A DNA stretch of 64,000 nucleotides from Zopfochytrium polystomum (Eukaryota > Chytridiomycota > Chytridiomycetes > Chytridiales > Chytridiaceae): positions 54,670-118,669 of the forward strand of contig JAIVFJ010000199.1 in assembly GCA_025765615.1 (NCBI GenBank). The letters run 5' to 3'. The notes under the pieces are model-generated. The model was not told where the DNA came from and did no database searches. It worked only from the letters and a program-made list of their open reading frames with translations. The first letter of the stretch is position 1. Each line of letters opens with the position of its first letter. This document shows positions 1 through 11,889 of the stretch, one piece after another. A program made the translations under genes and the position numbers.

Positions 1-483
1 TCGTCCGTACCGTACAAGCTGCTCCAACCCACGTTCGACGGTCTGACGATCAGCGCGAACCTGCCGGGGCTCACGTCGCCGCTTATTTCAAAGACCACGA
101 TCGCCGTCTCGATCGCGACGCTGACGACCGCGTTCGGCACCGGAAAGGCTAACCTGTTCCTCAACAACCCATTCCAGGTGCCCTTTGCCGTCACCCACCT
201 TACCGCGACGTTCACGTACCAGGGCGCCGCCCTCGGCACCGTCGACCAGGACTTTGCCGCGAGCCCGCTGTCGGTCCCCGCCAGCTCCACGGCGTTCCAG
301 GTCGGCCCCGTGACCGCCCAGCTGACGCTCGGCATCGCCGCGATCAAGCTGGTGCTCAGCGCCATCAGCAACGGCGGCGCCGCGCAGATCGATATCACGT
401 CAACAATCACCGCCAGCGTGGGCGGATACGCAACCACGCTGGACTACAACCAGAACGGAGTGACGACCATGTTTTCAAACTGA
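1..483 (+). CDS. DUF3712-type protein, C-terminal part
   Basis: The frame is open from the first base of the window to a TGA at 481-483, so only the last 160 residues are visible. The sequence has alternating hydrophobic beta-strand character, with an asparagine-proline turn (LFLNNPFQVPF) followed by strands such as TATFTYQGAALGTVDQD and a terminal TTLDYNQNGV. This pattern is characteristic of DUF3712, a fungal family of LEA14/WHy-like beta-sandwich modules, often found in membrane-anchored proteins of unknown function. No cysteines or catalytic motifs are visible. The N-terminus, including any membrane anchor, lies outside the window. Confidence in the family is moderate because it rests on remembered consensus. 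Confidence 0.7.
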   Translation, partial: SSVPYKLLQPTFDGLTISANLPGLTSPLISKTTIAVSIATLTTAFGTGKANLFLNNPFQVPFAVTHLTATFTYQGAALGTVDQDFAASPLSVPASSTAFQVGPVTAQLTLGIAAIKLVLSAISNGGAAQIDITSTITASVGGYATTLDYNQNGVTTMFSN

Positions 484-1314
484 TCTATGATTCCCACTAC
501 CCAACAGCCACTCCCCCCCCGCCTTTAAGCTCATTACCCTCCCTCGTAATTCCTTTCCTCCATTCCTTTTTTTGATCCCCACACTGTCCTATTCGGTTCT
601 CGAACCCCTCCTTTTTTTTCTCCCGCCCTTTTCTACCTTTTCTCTAGTCGTTCTAAAGTTGATTATGGCCTAGAGCCGTGTGGACTATGCCTTTGCGAAG
701 CCGGGGCAACTCCCGCTTTCTATAGTTATCTTTCTTGTCGTCCCTTGCTCGCCACGGCCAGCCGGAGTGGTTCTTCTATTTCGCCTCCCACCCCCCAACC
801 ACCCCTGTCCTGTCCTTCGCAGATCAGAAAATTTTACAGTCTTCTTCCTTTCCCCAACCTTTTCTCTTCTCTGTGTAACAGTTGATTTTGGTTAGGATGC
901 TGGGGTTGATTAGTCCAATCCGTTCGTGTCTCTGCCGTAGGAAGGGGGTCTACCTTTCTCGAGCTCCAACCCGCATTCCCCAACCTTTTTTTTTTTGTTT
1001 GTGTGTAAAGGTGCTCACGTCGTTGCTGTTGAGAGTGGTCGGGGGAAAGGTTCCAGCGAGGGAGGAAACAATGAAACATCTCCTTGCCTTACTTTCTTGT
1101 TCACAAAAGGAGGTCGAAGATTGAAGGAGGAAGAGACCCCAAGAAGGCAACCAACAAAAAAACCAGGAAGGGTCAAGGACAGAAGAGGAGGACGCAGAAA
1201 AAAGAGGGAGCGTTTTACGCGCGGGGAGGAGGAAAGAAATGGGAAAAACAATGAGGAGAAGAAAAACGAAAAAAAAAGAACGAAAAAAAAAAAAAAGAAC
1301 CCGGTCTGCTTCGC
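484..1314. other. Intergenic interval, no gene recognised
   Basis: This is the 3' space between the DUF3712 gene and the convergent acyl-CoA synthetase gene. It is pyrimidine-rich on the left and purine-rich with A-runs on the right. Open frames here are short and low-complexity, and I see no domain or RNA gene. Confidence 0.6.
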
Positions 1315-3709
1315 TCAGTTTATCTTCTTCCCCTTGACGTCCTTGCCAGCCCTCTTCCACTCCATGTCTCTGACAACGTACTTTTGTACCTTGCCCGTGC
1401 TCGTCTTTGGCAGCTCGTCGACAATCTCGAGGCGCGCCGGCATCTTGAAGCCGGCCAGCTGGGCTCGGAGGTGCTTGGTCAGGTCGCTTTTGACGGCTTC
1501 CATCGCCGGCGTGTTGGGCGCCACGCGCGTCTTCAGGGTGAGGTACGCCACGGGGCGTTCGCCCCAGGTCGCGTCGGGCGTCGAGACGACGCACGCCTCG
1601 AGAACCAACGGGTGCGCCGTCACCGCGTTTTCGACTTCGATGGTGGATATGTTTTCGCCGCCTGGATGTTTGTCGCGGAACGACGGTTAACACGGTTGCC
1701 GTTTCGCCGAGAGAAGAGCGCACTTTGGCCGTCGCCATGCCGGCGCAAACACCCATTTTGAGACGAAACGCGCCCACGCGCGCACACACACACACACACG
1801 CACCAGAAATGATAATGTCCTTCATTCGATCGCGGAGCTCGACGTAGCCGTCCGCGTGCCGGACGCCAAGGTCCCCGGTGTGAAACACGCCTCCCTGGAA
1901 CGCCTTGGCGGTGGCCTCGGGGTCGTCCAGGTAGCCAGCCATGACCAAGTTCCCTGAGAAGACGACCTCGCCCATCGTGTTGCCGTCCATCGGCACGTCC
2001 TTGCCGGTGGCGGGGTCGATGACGCGAACTTCGTCGGCGGTGGGGAAGCCGTGGCCCTGGCGGGAGAGGAACTGCGCTTGCTCGTGAACGGGGAGGGACT
2101 TCCACTCGGTCTGCCAGGCGCAGACGGCCGAGGGCCCGTAGGTCTCGGTGAGGCCGTACACGTGGACGGGGAGGATGTTGAGGGCCATCATGGCCTCCAG
2201 GAGCGTCGGGCTTGGCGGGGCGGCAGCGACCATTGTCTTGACTTGGTGCGGGAGGCGCTTCGCGGAGGGGTGGTTCACGATGAAGGTTTGGACGGTGGGC
2301 GCTGCGCAGAAGTGGGTGATGCCGTGGGCGTTGAACAGGCGCCAGATTTCGGCGTAGTCGATCTTGCGCAGTAGGACATGGGCGGCGCCGGCTGCGGTTA
2401 CGGCCCACGGGAAGCACCATCCAGACGCGTGGAACATGGGAAGCGTCCACAGATACTTGGAATCCGAGTTCATTCCAATCTCGATCAGCTCAGACAGAGC
2501 ATTCAGGTACGCACCGCTTTACGAAAGAGAAATGCGGGGATGAGAACACGTCAGCACCCTTTGGGGGGAAAGAAAAAAAAATTTCCATGTCCGGGCAGGA
2601 AACTCACCGGTAATGGTACATGACTCCTTTAGGTCTTCCGGTGGTTCCCGACGTGAAGTTGACAGCAATGATATCATCCTCTGCCTTCAACTTCGGGAAG
2701 GCATCGAACGGCAGCTCGGCTTTCCCGGCAGTTACCAAAAATCGTTCGTATCGATCTTTCTCGGGCTGTTCCGGGTGGTCGTCCACCACGAGGACCGAAG
2801 AGAGCGACGGGATCGAATCGGCTTTGACCGGAACGATTCCCGTGGGAGACGTCGCATTCGCGGATACAGGGACAGTCGGAATCAGAGGTAGCAGTTCCCG
2901 GTCCACAATGAGGATGTTGGCCTTGGACTTTTGGAGGATGTATTGAACCTGGTTGGTGAAGTGACCGAGGATGAGTCAGCACAATGCAAGTAAGTGTCCA
3001 CAGAGGCGTTGCGTGAAGACGAGAAAGGTTCTGACTCAAAATCTCAAAATCCATTGGGACGCGTGAGAAGTATCAGCAGCGCGCGGCGGTGGTGGCTCAT
3101 TGTCGCGAAGAATGGACCATCCCGTCACAGAAGCAGCACTCGTTCAAAACTAACCTCATCCGCGTTCAGCCTCGTGTTGATAGCCACCATGACAGCTCCG
3201 ACAAGTGGAAGACCGAAGAAGGCATCGAGCATGGCGGGAGTATTGAACAAGAGCACTGCGACGACGCATCGTCCACCTAAGGTTGAGTTGCCAGGGCATC
3301 CTTTCAAAGCTGTCTGAAGGCCAGTGGCGAGGCGACGCGAGCGGGAGGCGAGAGAGCCGTAAGAGATCGAAAGAGAGTTGTATAGAGCAGCCGGCTTGTT
3401 GGGGTAGAGAAGTGCAGTGCGGCGAAGGAACGAAAGGGGGTTCAGTTCCGTTCGGTAAGGTATGACTGTGGTGGCCGAGGGAGACGAAGTTGTTGAGGCG
3501 GCAACGTACGGCACGTTGACAGGTCCGGGGGCCGCCGCCATATGCGAGTTCACGAGGGCGATTCTGCGCACTGCAGCTGCGACTGTGGCCGCGGTGGTGG
3601 TGGTGGTGGTGGTGGTGGTCGTGGTCGTGTGGGCGGCAGTGGCGCCGCAGGCAGCGGCGGCGACCGGAGCGGCAGCGGGGGCGGCGGGGGCGGCAGCGTG
3701 CTGGTGCAT
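1315..3709 (-). CDS. Acyl-CoA synthetase / AMP-dependent ligase
   Basis: Four exons (3709-3155, 2948-2608, 2516-1804, 1661-1315) joined at GT-AG introns give an unbroken 651-residue protein. It belongs to the ANL adenylating superfamily, which activates a carboxylic acid with ATP and then forms the CoA thioester. The P-loop-like motif FTSGTTGRPKGV lies near residues 283-294, the A5 motif GLTETYGP in exon 3, the A7/A8 motifs TGDLGVRHADGY and RMKDIIISGGENIS span the exon 3/4 junction, and the catalytic lysine motif PKTSTGKVQK is near the C-terminus. The closest subgroup by memory is the medium-chain/plant AAE-like acyl-activating enzymes. The first 55 residues are Ala/Thr/His-rich, could be a mitochondrial leader or be untranslated, and a later ATG (MAAAPGPV) is an alternative start. 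The substrate cannot be read from the sequence. Confidence 0.88.
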
Positions 3710-3851
3710 CCTTTCTGACTTACTTTTTTTTTCCCTTTTTTTTCGTTTTTTTCAGTTTCCTTTATAGTCCTTGGGCGGAAATCTTCGGCGACCCCTACCT
3801 GGTCACATGATATCGAACGCGGAAAGAGACAAAAATAGAAAGAGTTGGCTG

Positions 3852-3882
3852 ACAGACAGATCAACAGATAGACAGCAAGATC

Positions 3883-3928
<46 letters not shown>

Positions 3929-3990
3929 TAGACAGACAGACAGATAGACAGACAGATAGACAGACAGACAGACGCACAGACAGACAGAGA
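3852..3990. repeat. (GACA)n tetranucleotide microsatellite
   Basis: Tandem gaca units, with some gata variants, run for about 140 bp in the divergent spacer between the acyl-CoA synthetase start and the bestrophin start. Its frames give artificial Cys/Leu/Ser-rich translations on the minus strand, which I do not count as genes. Confidence 0.9.
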
Positions 3991-4035
3991 GACATAGACC
4001 CCAAACCAGAAGACGATCCCATTTGTTCATGTGGG

Positions 4036-5690
4036 ATGGTGCGGGCAGCGACGATATTGGCGCCCAGGTCTTCACCATCGATACGCCGCCGCCGGCGTCG
4101 CCGCCGACCCACCGATGATGACCGCTCTGAGGAGGAGGACCATCAAGGAGCGAGTACGCACCGCGAAGAAGGGGAAGAAGAAGAGCGTGAAGAATCTGGG
4201 AGCGACTCGAATGAACATTTCGACGATCAGGAAGAGAGATCCGCGCCTTCGGGACTATCAGGAGGTGGAGGAGGGCGCGCAAACAAGCATTCGCACGATA
4301 GCGAAAGTTGGCAGCACCAACCGCTTCGTCTGCCGTCATTCACAAGCAGCGAGGCTGTTTTCGACCCCGCGCTAAGGTAGGCGGACTTCTCAGAAGCAAG
4401 CACCCTCGTTTCGCCTCTGCTGGAAGTCTGTTTCAGCATAAGCAATTCGACTCAAGCTCCAACGCGTTCTAGAGCCCTCACCACCGCCTCGTACTTCCGC
4501 ACTCTCATCTCGTCTTTGCGATTGCGGAATACGGTCCTCCCGGAAATCGGTCCTCTTCTCGCCATAATCGCAGTCTATGCAATGTTCGTTGTCGCAATGT
4601 TCAAACTCACATCTTGGAATATTCCGGTTTTGGACGAAAGAGTCGTCTCCATGTTGGGAGGTCCAATTGCCATGCTCCTCGCTTTCCGTACGAATCGCGC
4701 CTTTGAGAGGTACCAGGCTGCGTCAAGGTTATGGTCCAATCTTTCAGTCCAGGTATAATTATCACTGTTTCTGTCACGAAATGTCGAAGGCCTGAGCCAA
4801 ACTCGTTCCCCAACAGATTCGGCATCTCGCTAGGCTGGTTTGGACCGGAATATCCTGCGGCACAGACGCTGAGGATCCAGACAGGGCAGGCACCCGTCGG
4901 CGACGCGAAGAGAAGAGGCAGGCGATGCGCATTCTACTAGCCATCCCTGTTGCCACTCGAAATGCACTCCGGGGCGTCGATGCATCCCCCGCCAAAACAC
5001 CTTTCGGACAATCTGATCCTCTTGTGCCCGATGACGCCGAGAGCACTGGCGCCAAAGAACCAAGCTCAACACATTTTCGGAAACGAACAGGGCCATCTGT
5101 TTACGAAACAATCAACCACCCTCCCTCACATCCTCTGGACCTTCTCCACCGCCTGCGCCGGTATCTCCGACGTAGGCGCCATTCTCCACCACTTCTAGTT
5201 CCGCCAACGGCTTCAGCTAACTTTGGGCGTCTGAGCTCGTCCTCTTCCACATCTTCGGCGGTGCCCGCACTCGACGCAGAAGACTATACAGCCATGACCG
5301 CGGCCCTTACGTCTGCCGTAGACTCTTTATCTCAGTTTGACCAAATTCTTTGTTTCCCCGTCCCACGGGCCTTTGATATCCACATGAAGCAAATTCTAGC
5401 AGTTTATTTCGGCATTCTACCGTTGGCTGTTGCAAAGGGTATGGGATGGGCGGCTGTTCCGGTCTGCCTTATCATGGCTGTCGCTTTTTTTGGAACCGAT
5501 GCAATAGGTCCGTGCGAAACGCGCGCTCCCTCTTCGGCTGTGTGGATTTCTCCTGGTTTAACCATTCTTGGCAGGGGCCGAGCTCTCCGAGCCATTTAAG
5601 AGTGAGCAGAAAGGTCTCCCGCTTGACTACTTTTGCGACAAGCTGAGGGACGAGATTGAGCACATCATGTACGACTTTGGTCGTCGATGA
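4036..5690 (+). CDS. Bestrophin-like (UPF0187) anion channel
   Basis: Exons 4036-4376, 4437-4752, 4817-5507 and 5575-5690 join at short GT-AG introns into a 487-residue frame. Exon 2 has the bestrophin/UPF0187 signature: a hydrophobic stretch (GPLLAIIAVYAMFVVAMFK), then MLGGPIAMLLAFRTNRAFERYQAASRLWSNL, continued in exon 3 by IRHLARLVW. A second hydrophobic pair (QILAVYFGILPLAVAKGMGW and following) and the family-typical GTDAIGAELSEPF...LPLDYFCDKLRDEI close the protein. Such proteins form membrane anion channels. Exon 1 encodes an acidic, Glu/Asp-rich segment not expected in the family, so the true start may be at a later, unidentified exon. The loop between the membrane halves is long and Ser/Pro-rich. 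Confidence 0.82.
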
Positions 5691-5952
5691 TTCATAGTTG
5701 TAACCAAGTTAATCTGCAGGCAGAGCGATGAGCACAGTGAAGACCCGTGGGATGCGTGCTGATGGAGCCGTCCGATGATTGTCCAAACAAACAAAAAACA
5801 CAAAAAAAAACTGGTCATAAATACAGTATCAGCAGCTTCACACACAACATTACTTTCCCAACGCGCACCGTCGCTTCACGAGCCCTCGAGCAGCATCGGA
5901 ATCCTCGATCGCTTATAGCTGCCGATTGATCGCTCGGGAAATATCTTTGGGA

Positions 5953-8761
5953 ATGAAGTTCGAGGTCAGCTTCGCAACTGCATGCCGCCCACGAACAACC
6001 CAGGGCACGATCCCGACCTGATCCGTATCCCTTGTGGAGCATTTTGCTTCTTAACGTGTATCGCCTAATCATTTAAACCCAAAGGACGTTTTCTGGGGAA
6101 CGTCTGCCGACCCGTTGCTTGGAATTCGCACACTTCACGGTAATGTCATGTCAGTCAAACCAATCCATTGAAACTGCCAGCAAACCAAAACTTAAGATGG
6201 CTTTCAAACGGGGCTGTCTGAGCTGAAAGACCTTCACGCCTTTCTCTGTGACCGGTATCGCGCGGAAGACGCTTACGCCACCCGCCTCTCGGATATCGCA
6301 AAACAAAAAGGAGCGCTCCCTGACTCCAGTTCAGGGTTGCTGTCTCAAATTTACAGGAGCTTGAAGCAGGTGAGGAACTGAGCGCAGCCGCTTGAACCAA
6401 CTAATAGCTGTGTTGTTGGATAATAGGAGACTTACAGCCTTTCCCGTTCACACCGCGCGTTTGCCGGATCATTGGCTTCACTTGCATCTTCGCTGGCCGA
6501 CTTCCTTCGGGACAACGAGAGGCTCTCCAACAGTCGTACATTGCTCATTGACGAGTCTGCAAAAGACTTCGAGTCGAAGAAGTCGTCACTGGAAGAGGTT
6601 TCGAAAGAGGCCGAAGCTGCCTGGAAAAGTGTGCTGGACCAAAATATCTCTGCTGACGGTGAAGGTGGCGACAGTGATGCCCTAGAGGAGGGGTTGATGG
6701 AGGTGGTAGAAGCCGAAGGGGGCGTTGTCATGACGAGGAATGAGGTGAAAGCTATCGTGGAAGGCTTGAAAAAGGACGTCAAAGTTCAGGTGAGGGTATC
6801 ATCGAGGCGGACCGGTTCACTCGTCCTGACACCGTTAGATATTTCCCAGGATCATAAAACGCTGCTAACTACTCATAAGTCTTGTATACCGTCCACTTCA
6901 CTTCTTGCACATCTGCGCCCTCGCCTCAATTCTTCAGCCGGTGACATTGATGATGCTGCACTCCGCGCCTTTGCTGATTCGCTTGTCGCCAAGGGCTTCC
7001 TTTCTCCGGTCTCCCCGTCGTCGCACTCCCCCGGCACTTTTGACCGTGGCCAGCTTTACCGCTGGTCAGAGCCTACGCCCTTGGGTGGTGCTGCAATGAG
7101 CGGTGGCACTGCCGGCGCCAATCGAGAGCGGGCGCTGAAAGTCGAGACGGAGGCACGGCGTTTGGCACGCGCTGCCGAAGACGCGAGGGGCCTTCTCGAG
7201 GCTCAGTGTGTCGAGTACATTCACGCGCTGGAGGCGGCGCACACTGCACGTCTTGCGCTAGCCGCAGAGACGCTGACTTCTTTTCTAGTTGCAGCCCGCA
7301 CTAATGCACGCGACGCTGCAGTGGCGGTGGACCGCGTCGCACTGTTTGTTGAAACGTTCAAGCCCGAGAGGGAGATACGGATCGTGGCAGAAAGAGACCG
7401 AACTGGGAATGCAAGGGTGCCTGTTGTAGTGTACTTTCCGATGGGGGGAGACCGCGTGGCTGCGGCGGAAGAAGTATGTTTTGGTGTTGGCGTGGAAGAA
7501 TTGGTGGCCTTTGAAGGGCGAAGAGTGCCAGAGTTACTGGCGCGAGGGTTGGAGGCGGTAACATCAACATGTGCTGCAGCGACTGCCGTCAGCTCCACAG
7601 GCAGCGGAGGTGCGAAACCTCCAACATCAGAGCTGGATTTATGGTACGTCGGAGGAAGCGGACTGTGATCTACCCTTTGTTTGATGCGCTTCCGCCCCAT
7701 CTTTCCTTCTACAGGTTAGATTCTAATATGCACATGCCTCGAGTTCGTGCTTTGCGCCAAGAACTCAATCGGAACGGGTGGGCGCGCGAGCTGGTTCGCC
7801 TGAAGTCCCAACCACCTGCCGTTATTGTGGGATTGTTGAAGCTATGGCTTGTGCAGGTAATGATGCTCATCACACCAATCGAGCTCTGCTTGCAATAACT
7901 CTTAACATTGTCAAAGCTTCCAATTTCTCTATGTAGCCACGAAATTTACGAGCCGTTGAAGATACTTTATCTTTCCAGTTGAGTTCTCATCGTTTTGTTG
8001 CACCCAATGGCACCACTAACCGAGCAAACGGTTAATAACTCAAATACAATGTCAGAGTCGGACGAATTCGCTTCTACTCGACTGACGTCCCTTAAGAGTC
8101 TCCTCTCGACGTTATCGAAACCCCACTATGATTCCCTCGTCACTCTTGCAACTTATTGGCACAACCTTGTTGCTGGACTAGAAAGAGACGACACCAAAGT
8201 CGCTGAACTTGCCGCTACCCTTGGGACACTGGTTCTTCGACCGAGGGTAAAAGCACTCCACGGGCCTGGGCCAGCGATTTGTTGGTGCGACCGCCTCTCA
8301 TTACTTTTTCCTCATTCGAAGGTCGAAACCCAGGTAACGGCGCATGATCGGCACCCCGCTCGGTTCCTTCGGGACCTCCTGACCCACCACGCGGAGATTT
8401 TTGGCGTGAACGCCGTAACTGCCACCCGTTTCGGTCCGAACGAGGATGACGACGAGGACGACACCGGATCGGGCGTTCTCGATGTTGGGTGGAATGCTGG
8501 GTCCTCGGCCAGCGAAGCGGTGGTTGGCGAGGATAGCTTGGTTAGTGCTGCAGAGCTGCGCAAAGTGGTTGAAGATGAACAGAAAGGAGCGGTGGACGAC
8601 GCAGTCAATCTGGACGAGGTTGACGAGGTGGGTGAGCTCCCACGTTTATTTGTTCACCTTCACCACCATTTCTCACCACCATTTCTGATCTGAATCACTC
8701 CCTATTGTAGATTTTGGCAGCGGCAAGATCAAAGGACGGCGTCCCTGATTTTCTGTCCTGA
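5953..8761 (+). CDS. Rgd2-like F-BAR / DEP / RhoGAP protein
   Basis: Ten exons (5953-5964, 6085-6139, 6197-6369, 6427-6789, 6850-7643, 7715-7856, 7917-7977, 8056-8246, 8334-8627, 8711-8761) give a continuous 711-residue frame, close to the length I recall for yeast Rgd2. The N-terminus (FWGTSADPLLGIRTLHDGF...LCDRYRAEDAYATRLSDIA) is an FCH/F-BAR start. A DEP-like segment (CIPSTSLLAHLRPRL through LVAKGFLSPV) is nested inside the F-BAR helices, as in Rgd2. The C-terminal half is a RhoGAP domain ending in LAATLGTLVLRP and HDRHPARFLRDLL. The likely role is stimulation of Cdc42/Rho GTP hydrolysis at the plasma membrane during polarised growth. The usual arginine-finger position (GxxR) is not obvious: the aligned stretch reads LDLWLDSN. 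The tiny first exon is the least certain part. Confidence 0.78.
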
Positions 8762-8961
8762 CGGGTGTACGTTTGGCTTGGGCATGTCATCTACGTTTAT
8801 TTTGGAAGTTCGTATTAGTGGACTAGCTTCTTAAGTAAAGCTTGCGTTCAATCAACCACTGCACTTTCTGCTCAGGACGCCTACTTAGCCGAATTGTGAA
8901 TGAGCTTGGGAAGCTTAACGTGGGCCTTGGTGCAGGTTGGCCACGGCGGAGACAAATAAAA

Positions 8962-9860
8962 ATGGCAGCTCCGCCACTGCCACCACCGCCGTTTGACGTT
9001 CAGTGCATCGCGGTGATCGGGAAGCAGGTGAGATCTTGCCCATCAACACCCAGGAAAAGCGCGTATCCACCCCGTACCCGAAACGATCTGCGATGTGGGC
9101 TCACTCGGGCGGGTCCATCCCCCCGCTCTGGCACGATCTGCATCCGACCAGTGACGAACCCCACATTGCCCGCTCAAATTCCATTTCAAACATCGTCAGA
9201 ACAACCCGCTCTTCATAAAAGGCTTCAGCTCAAATCACCAATACCTCAAGTTTCAGTACTGCTGGTGAAGCCTCTTCGCTTTTCTGCTCTCGTCAATTCC
9301 CTTTTTCCCGGTCCTTTTGCCCGGCAGCTCACAGCCCAGTTGCGATTCCATCCAGTCATACAGCATGCGACGTCATTGAAGAGAGAGGTGAACATTGCGT
9401 AATGTATTCGTTTAAGCTGATCAACCCTCCATCAGTGAGCTCTGGTGCGAAGCACTCGGACTTGTATCTCGGTCTCCTTTACGCTATGGAGGACCTTGCT
9501 GTGTAAGAATACCACAAGGGCCGAAGCTGGGAAACTCGCATTTGACCCCGAAACGCGTTCCACTAACTTTTTAGGTTTGGCTACATGACCAACACAAAAG
9601 TAAAGTTTGTCGTCATCATCGGAATGACGGAGACGTCAGTGAAGGACTCTGACATGAAGATTGTGAGTTATCACTCCAAAGTGAAGAAGCGATGCCGAAC
9701 TTTAACGCCACGCATTTTCTTTTCTCCGCTTCAGCTTTTCCGATATATCCACAGCGCGTACGTGAGCTTGGTCAGCAATCCCTTTTGGGACGCGGAGTCA
9801 AAGATAGTGTCAAAGCGATTTATCAATACAATGACCGAGCTTGCCGGTAAACAGTCTTAA
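8962..9860 (+). CDS. TRAPPC2L: TRAPP complex subunit 2-like (TRAPPC2L / Tca17)
   Basis: Six exons (8962-9027, 9200-9264, 9356-9387, 9436-9502, 9575-9662, 9735-9860) give a 147-residue protein, near the 140 residues of the human subunit. Diagnostic stretches are CIAVIGKQNNPLFIKGF, HTACDVIEER, LYLGLLYAMEDLAVFGYMTN and a C-terminal FRYIHSAYVSLVSNPFW. All are sedlin-fold features of TRAPPC2L. The protein is a small cytosolic subunit of the TRAPP complexes, which act as GEFs for Rab1/Rab11-type GTPases in ER-Golgi and Golgi traffic. A Pro-rich insert (PPLPPPPFD) follows the start. All splice junctions preserve frame, so confidence is high. Confidence 0.9.
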
Positions 9861-10189
9861 ATATGATTTTATTTCGAACGGCTGCTTTGGCATCACGTGG
9901 ATGGAATGATGATGAATGGCCCTCGTTTCTTTAAGGCAGACCGTGGAGTTTTCCATAGCCGAGGGCGCTTTGACAGTTGTTGTAGGGAGCGTTAGCAGGG
10001 AGAAACGCGAACATCCAAGGTGCCATCGAAGGTCACCTAATGCAGGTCGAGCGTTGACCGAACAGAGGCACACATCAGCCTGTCGAAAGCAGGGTTTTGC
10101 ACACGTTTCAAAACGGAATGAATAACGCTTCCGGCGAACGAAATACCAAAAGTTGTTGATCAGGATCTGCAGGAGGGCAGCGAGACCCG

Positions 10190-10975
10190 TTCTATTGTTC
10201 TCTTCACAGTGTGTCGGTCGAATCAATGCCCAGCTCGTCGTCGAGCTGAGGTCTGGCCAATACTCGAGTGACGATTACGACAGCAGCAGCAGCAGCGAAG
10301 CCTGCGGCAAGATACGTACGTGAAGTGATAACTCACCGCGTCACCGAAACGGAGCATGCAATGCGCGGCAGCGGGGGCACAGGCAACCGCGTGGCCGCGC
10401 TGAAACGAAAGCTAAAAAAAAGGAAACAAGTCCCGTGCGCAATCGCCACCATGGAGAGGCCGGTGACCACAGCAGACGCGTCAACGAAAGCTCCGACGGC
10501 GAGGATGATGTCGACGCCAAGCACACGACCGTCCGTGCGAAGCGGAGGCGGCGTGGTACGCACTATTAGAGTGGCAGTCCCCCAGCTGCATCCGACGACG
10601 CGATTCAGTGCGAAGCGACGCGCAGCAACAATATGACGTGGGACGGATTCCAGAGTCGGGCTCAAGAGATCATGGAGTGTAGAAACTGAGAGAGCAAATT
10701 TGCGCAGACGAAAATCCGTGAAAATGGAAACCGAGCAACGGGAGCCGGGAGACGGAGTGTGGGTGAAACAAGAACCGGGTGAACCCTTCCTCGACCAGGA
10801 GACTCTTCTTTCTCAGGAATTGAATCCTGCCATCCTCGAATTTGTCAATATACTGGAGGACCTTCGACGTGTGGAGGTCATGAAGAAGGCGGGAATGACA
10901 ACCGGTGATAAGTGGCTCAGCAGGGTTTGGCTTTGGATCGTGAAGCCAGTTAAAATGTTTTGTTGGCGCTCGCTC
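10190..10975 (+). other. Candidate host gene, 5' part, next to a copia insertion
   Basis: Several plus-strand segments look coding. One is Ser/Asp-rich (GQYSSDDYDSSSSSEACGK) and ends at a GTACGT donor. Another is basic/acidic (VNESSDGEDDVDAKHTT, AKRRRRG). A longer stretch at about 10693-10925 contains WVKQEPGEP, a psi-K-x-E sumoylation-like motif, and a helical segment PAILEFVNILEDLRRVEVM. A possible donor follows, and the copia LTR begins at 10976. I do not recognise the protein; nuclear-regulator composition is only an impression. The gene may continue after the transposon at 16205. Confidence 0.35.
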
Positions 10976-11121
10976 TGTGGGTGCTGCTGGTAACTCTGTG
11001 AGAGCCCACGAGATCGTGTCGTGTGTTGCGACGCGCCATCGATTTTCTCTGACAAGTCGTCCTTTCAGAACGACGACAATGACGACAACAATGCAGTGAA
11101 GGGCATGCATGAACTCCCACA
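10976..11121 (-). repeat. 3' LTR of the copia element (146 bp)
   Basis: It matches 16024-16199 apart from an internal gap of about 30 bp. It contains the same gagagcccac, cctttcagaacgacgacaa and gcatgaactcccaca blocks. The outer flank is CGCTC. Confidence 0.85.
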
Positions 11122-11145
11122 CTCCCCCTCATGCATAACACCCTT

Positions 11146-11674
11146 TTACCCACTAAATTGAAGTTCCAATGCTTCTGCATGTTTCCTGAACACAGAGGGT
11201 CCCAATGACTTGGTAAAGATGTCCGCAACCATCTCCGTTGTCGGCTTGTGCTCAACAGAGATGATTTTCTCATGCTGGATTTTCTCCCACACGAATTCAA
11301 CCTTCACTGCTTTGTGCTTGGTACGCTTGAGATTCTGGTACCCTGTCACTGTCTTAATGACTGAGGTATTGCTTTCGTAGATAGTGGTTGGCCCTGAATC
11401 AGGGAGACCAATCTCCCCCCAACAGTCTGCGCAACCAAATTGCTTCCTTCATGGCCTCCGAGAGGCCCTCCAATTCTGCCACTGTTGTCGAAGTTGCAAC
11501 CGAGGCTGCATGTTTGCTCCTCCAGCTAATAGCACAGTTTCTGAGGAAGAGTACAAATCCATAGACAGACTTTGCAGACACTTTGTCAGAGGCGAAGTTG
11601 GAATCAGAGTATCCCACTGGCATCCTCCATTCCAATCTGGTCAGGAACTCATGGAAATTCAATGAGTTCCTCAA
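11146..11674 (-). pseudogene. copia RNase H, C-terminal pol remnant
   Basis: Minus-strand frames read GYSDSNFASDKVSAKSVYG, ISWRSKHAASVATSTTVAE and then HKPTTEMVADIFTKSL. These are the standard copia RNase H landmarks (SD.D.A.D, SWxSKKQ..VA.S..EAE, ADxFTK). The two halves are in different frames, so the gene is broken. Confidence 0.85.
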
Positions 11675-11889
11675 TCAAATCTCCCCCTCTTCTCAGTCCT
11701 GTTGCACACAGATACCAATGTAGCGCTCCAGCCTGCCCACATCACGCAGCTCGAAAGTAGTGTTCAGGTGAGTCCAGAACTGGCTGAATTGTGGGACTAT
11801 CAATGTCCAGAATTGGTGAGAAAATTTCGTCAAGAGCCATGAGCTCCTCACGCTTCGGCATTTTCTCATCGACCTAGTTTATGTGTCTT

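Noticed and set aside
3803..4339. Minus-strand 178-codon frame upstream of the acyl-CoA synthetase
   Set aside because: It is antisense to bestrophin exon 1 and ends in a Cys/Leu/Ser repeat made by the GACA microsatellite.
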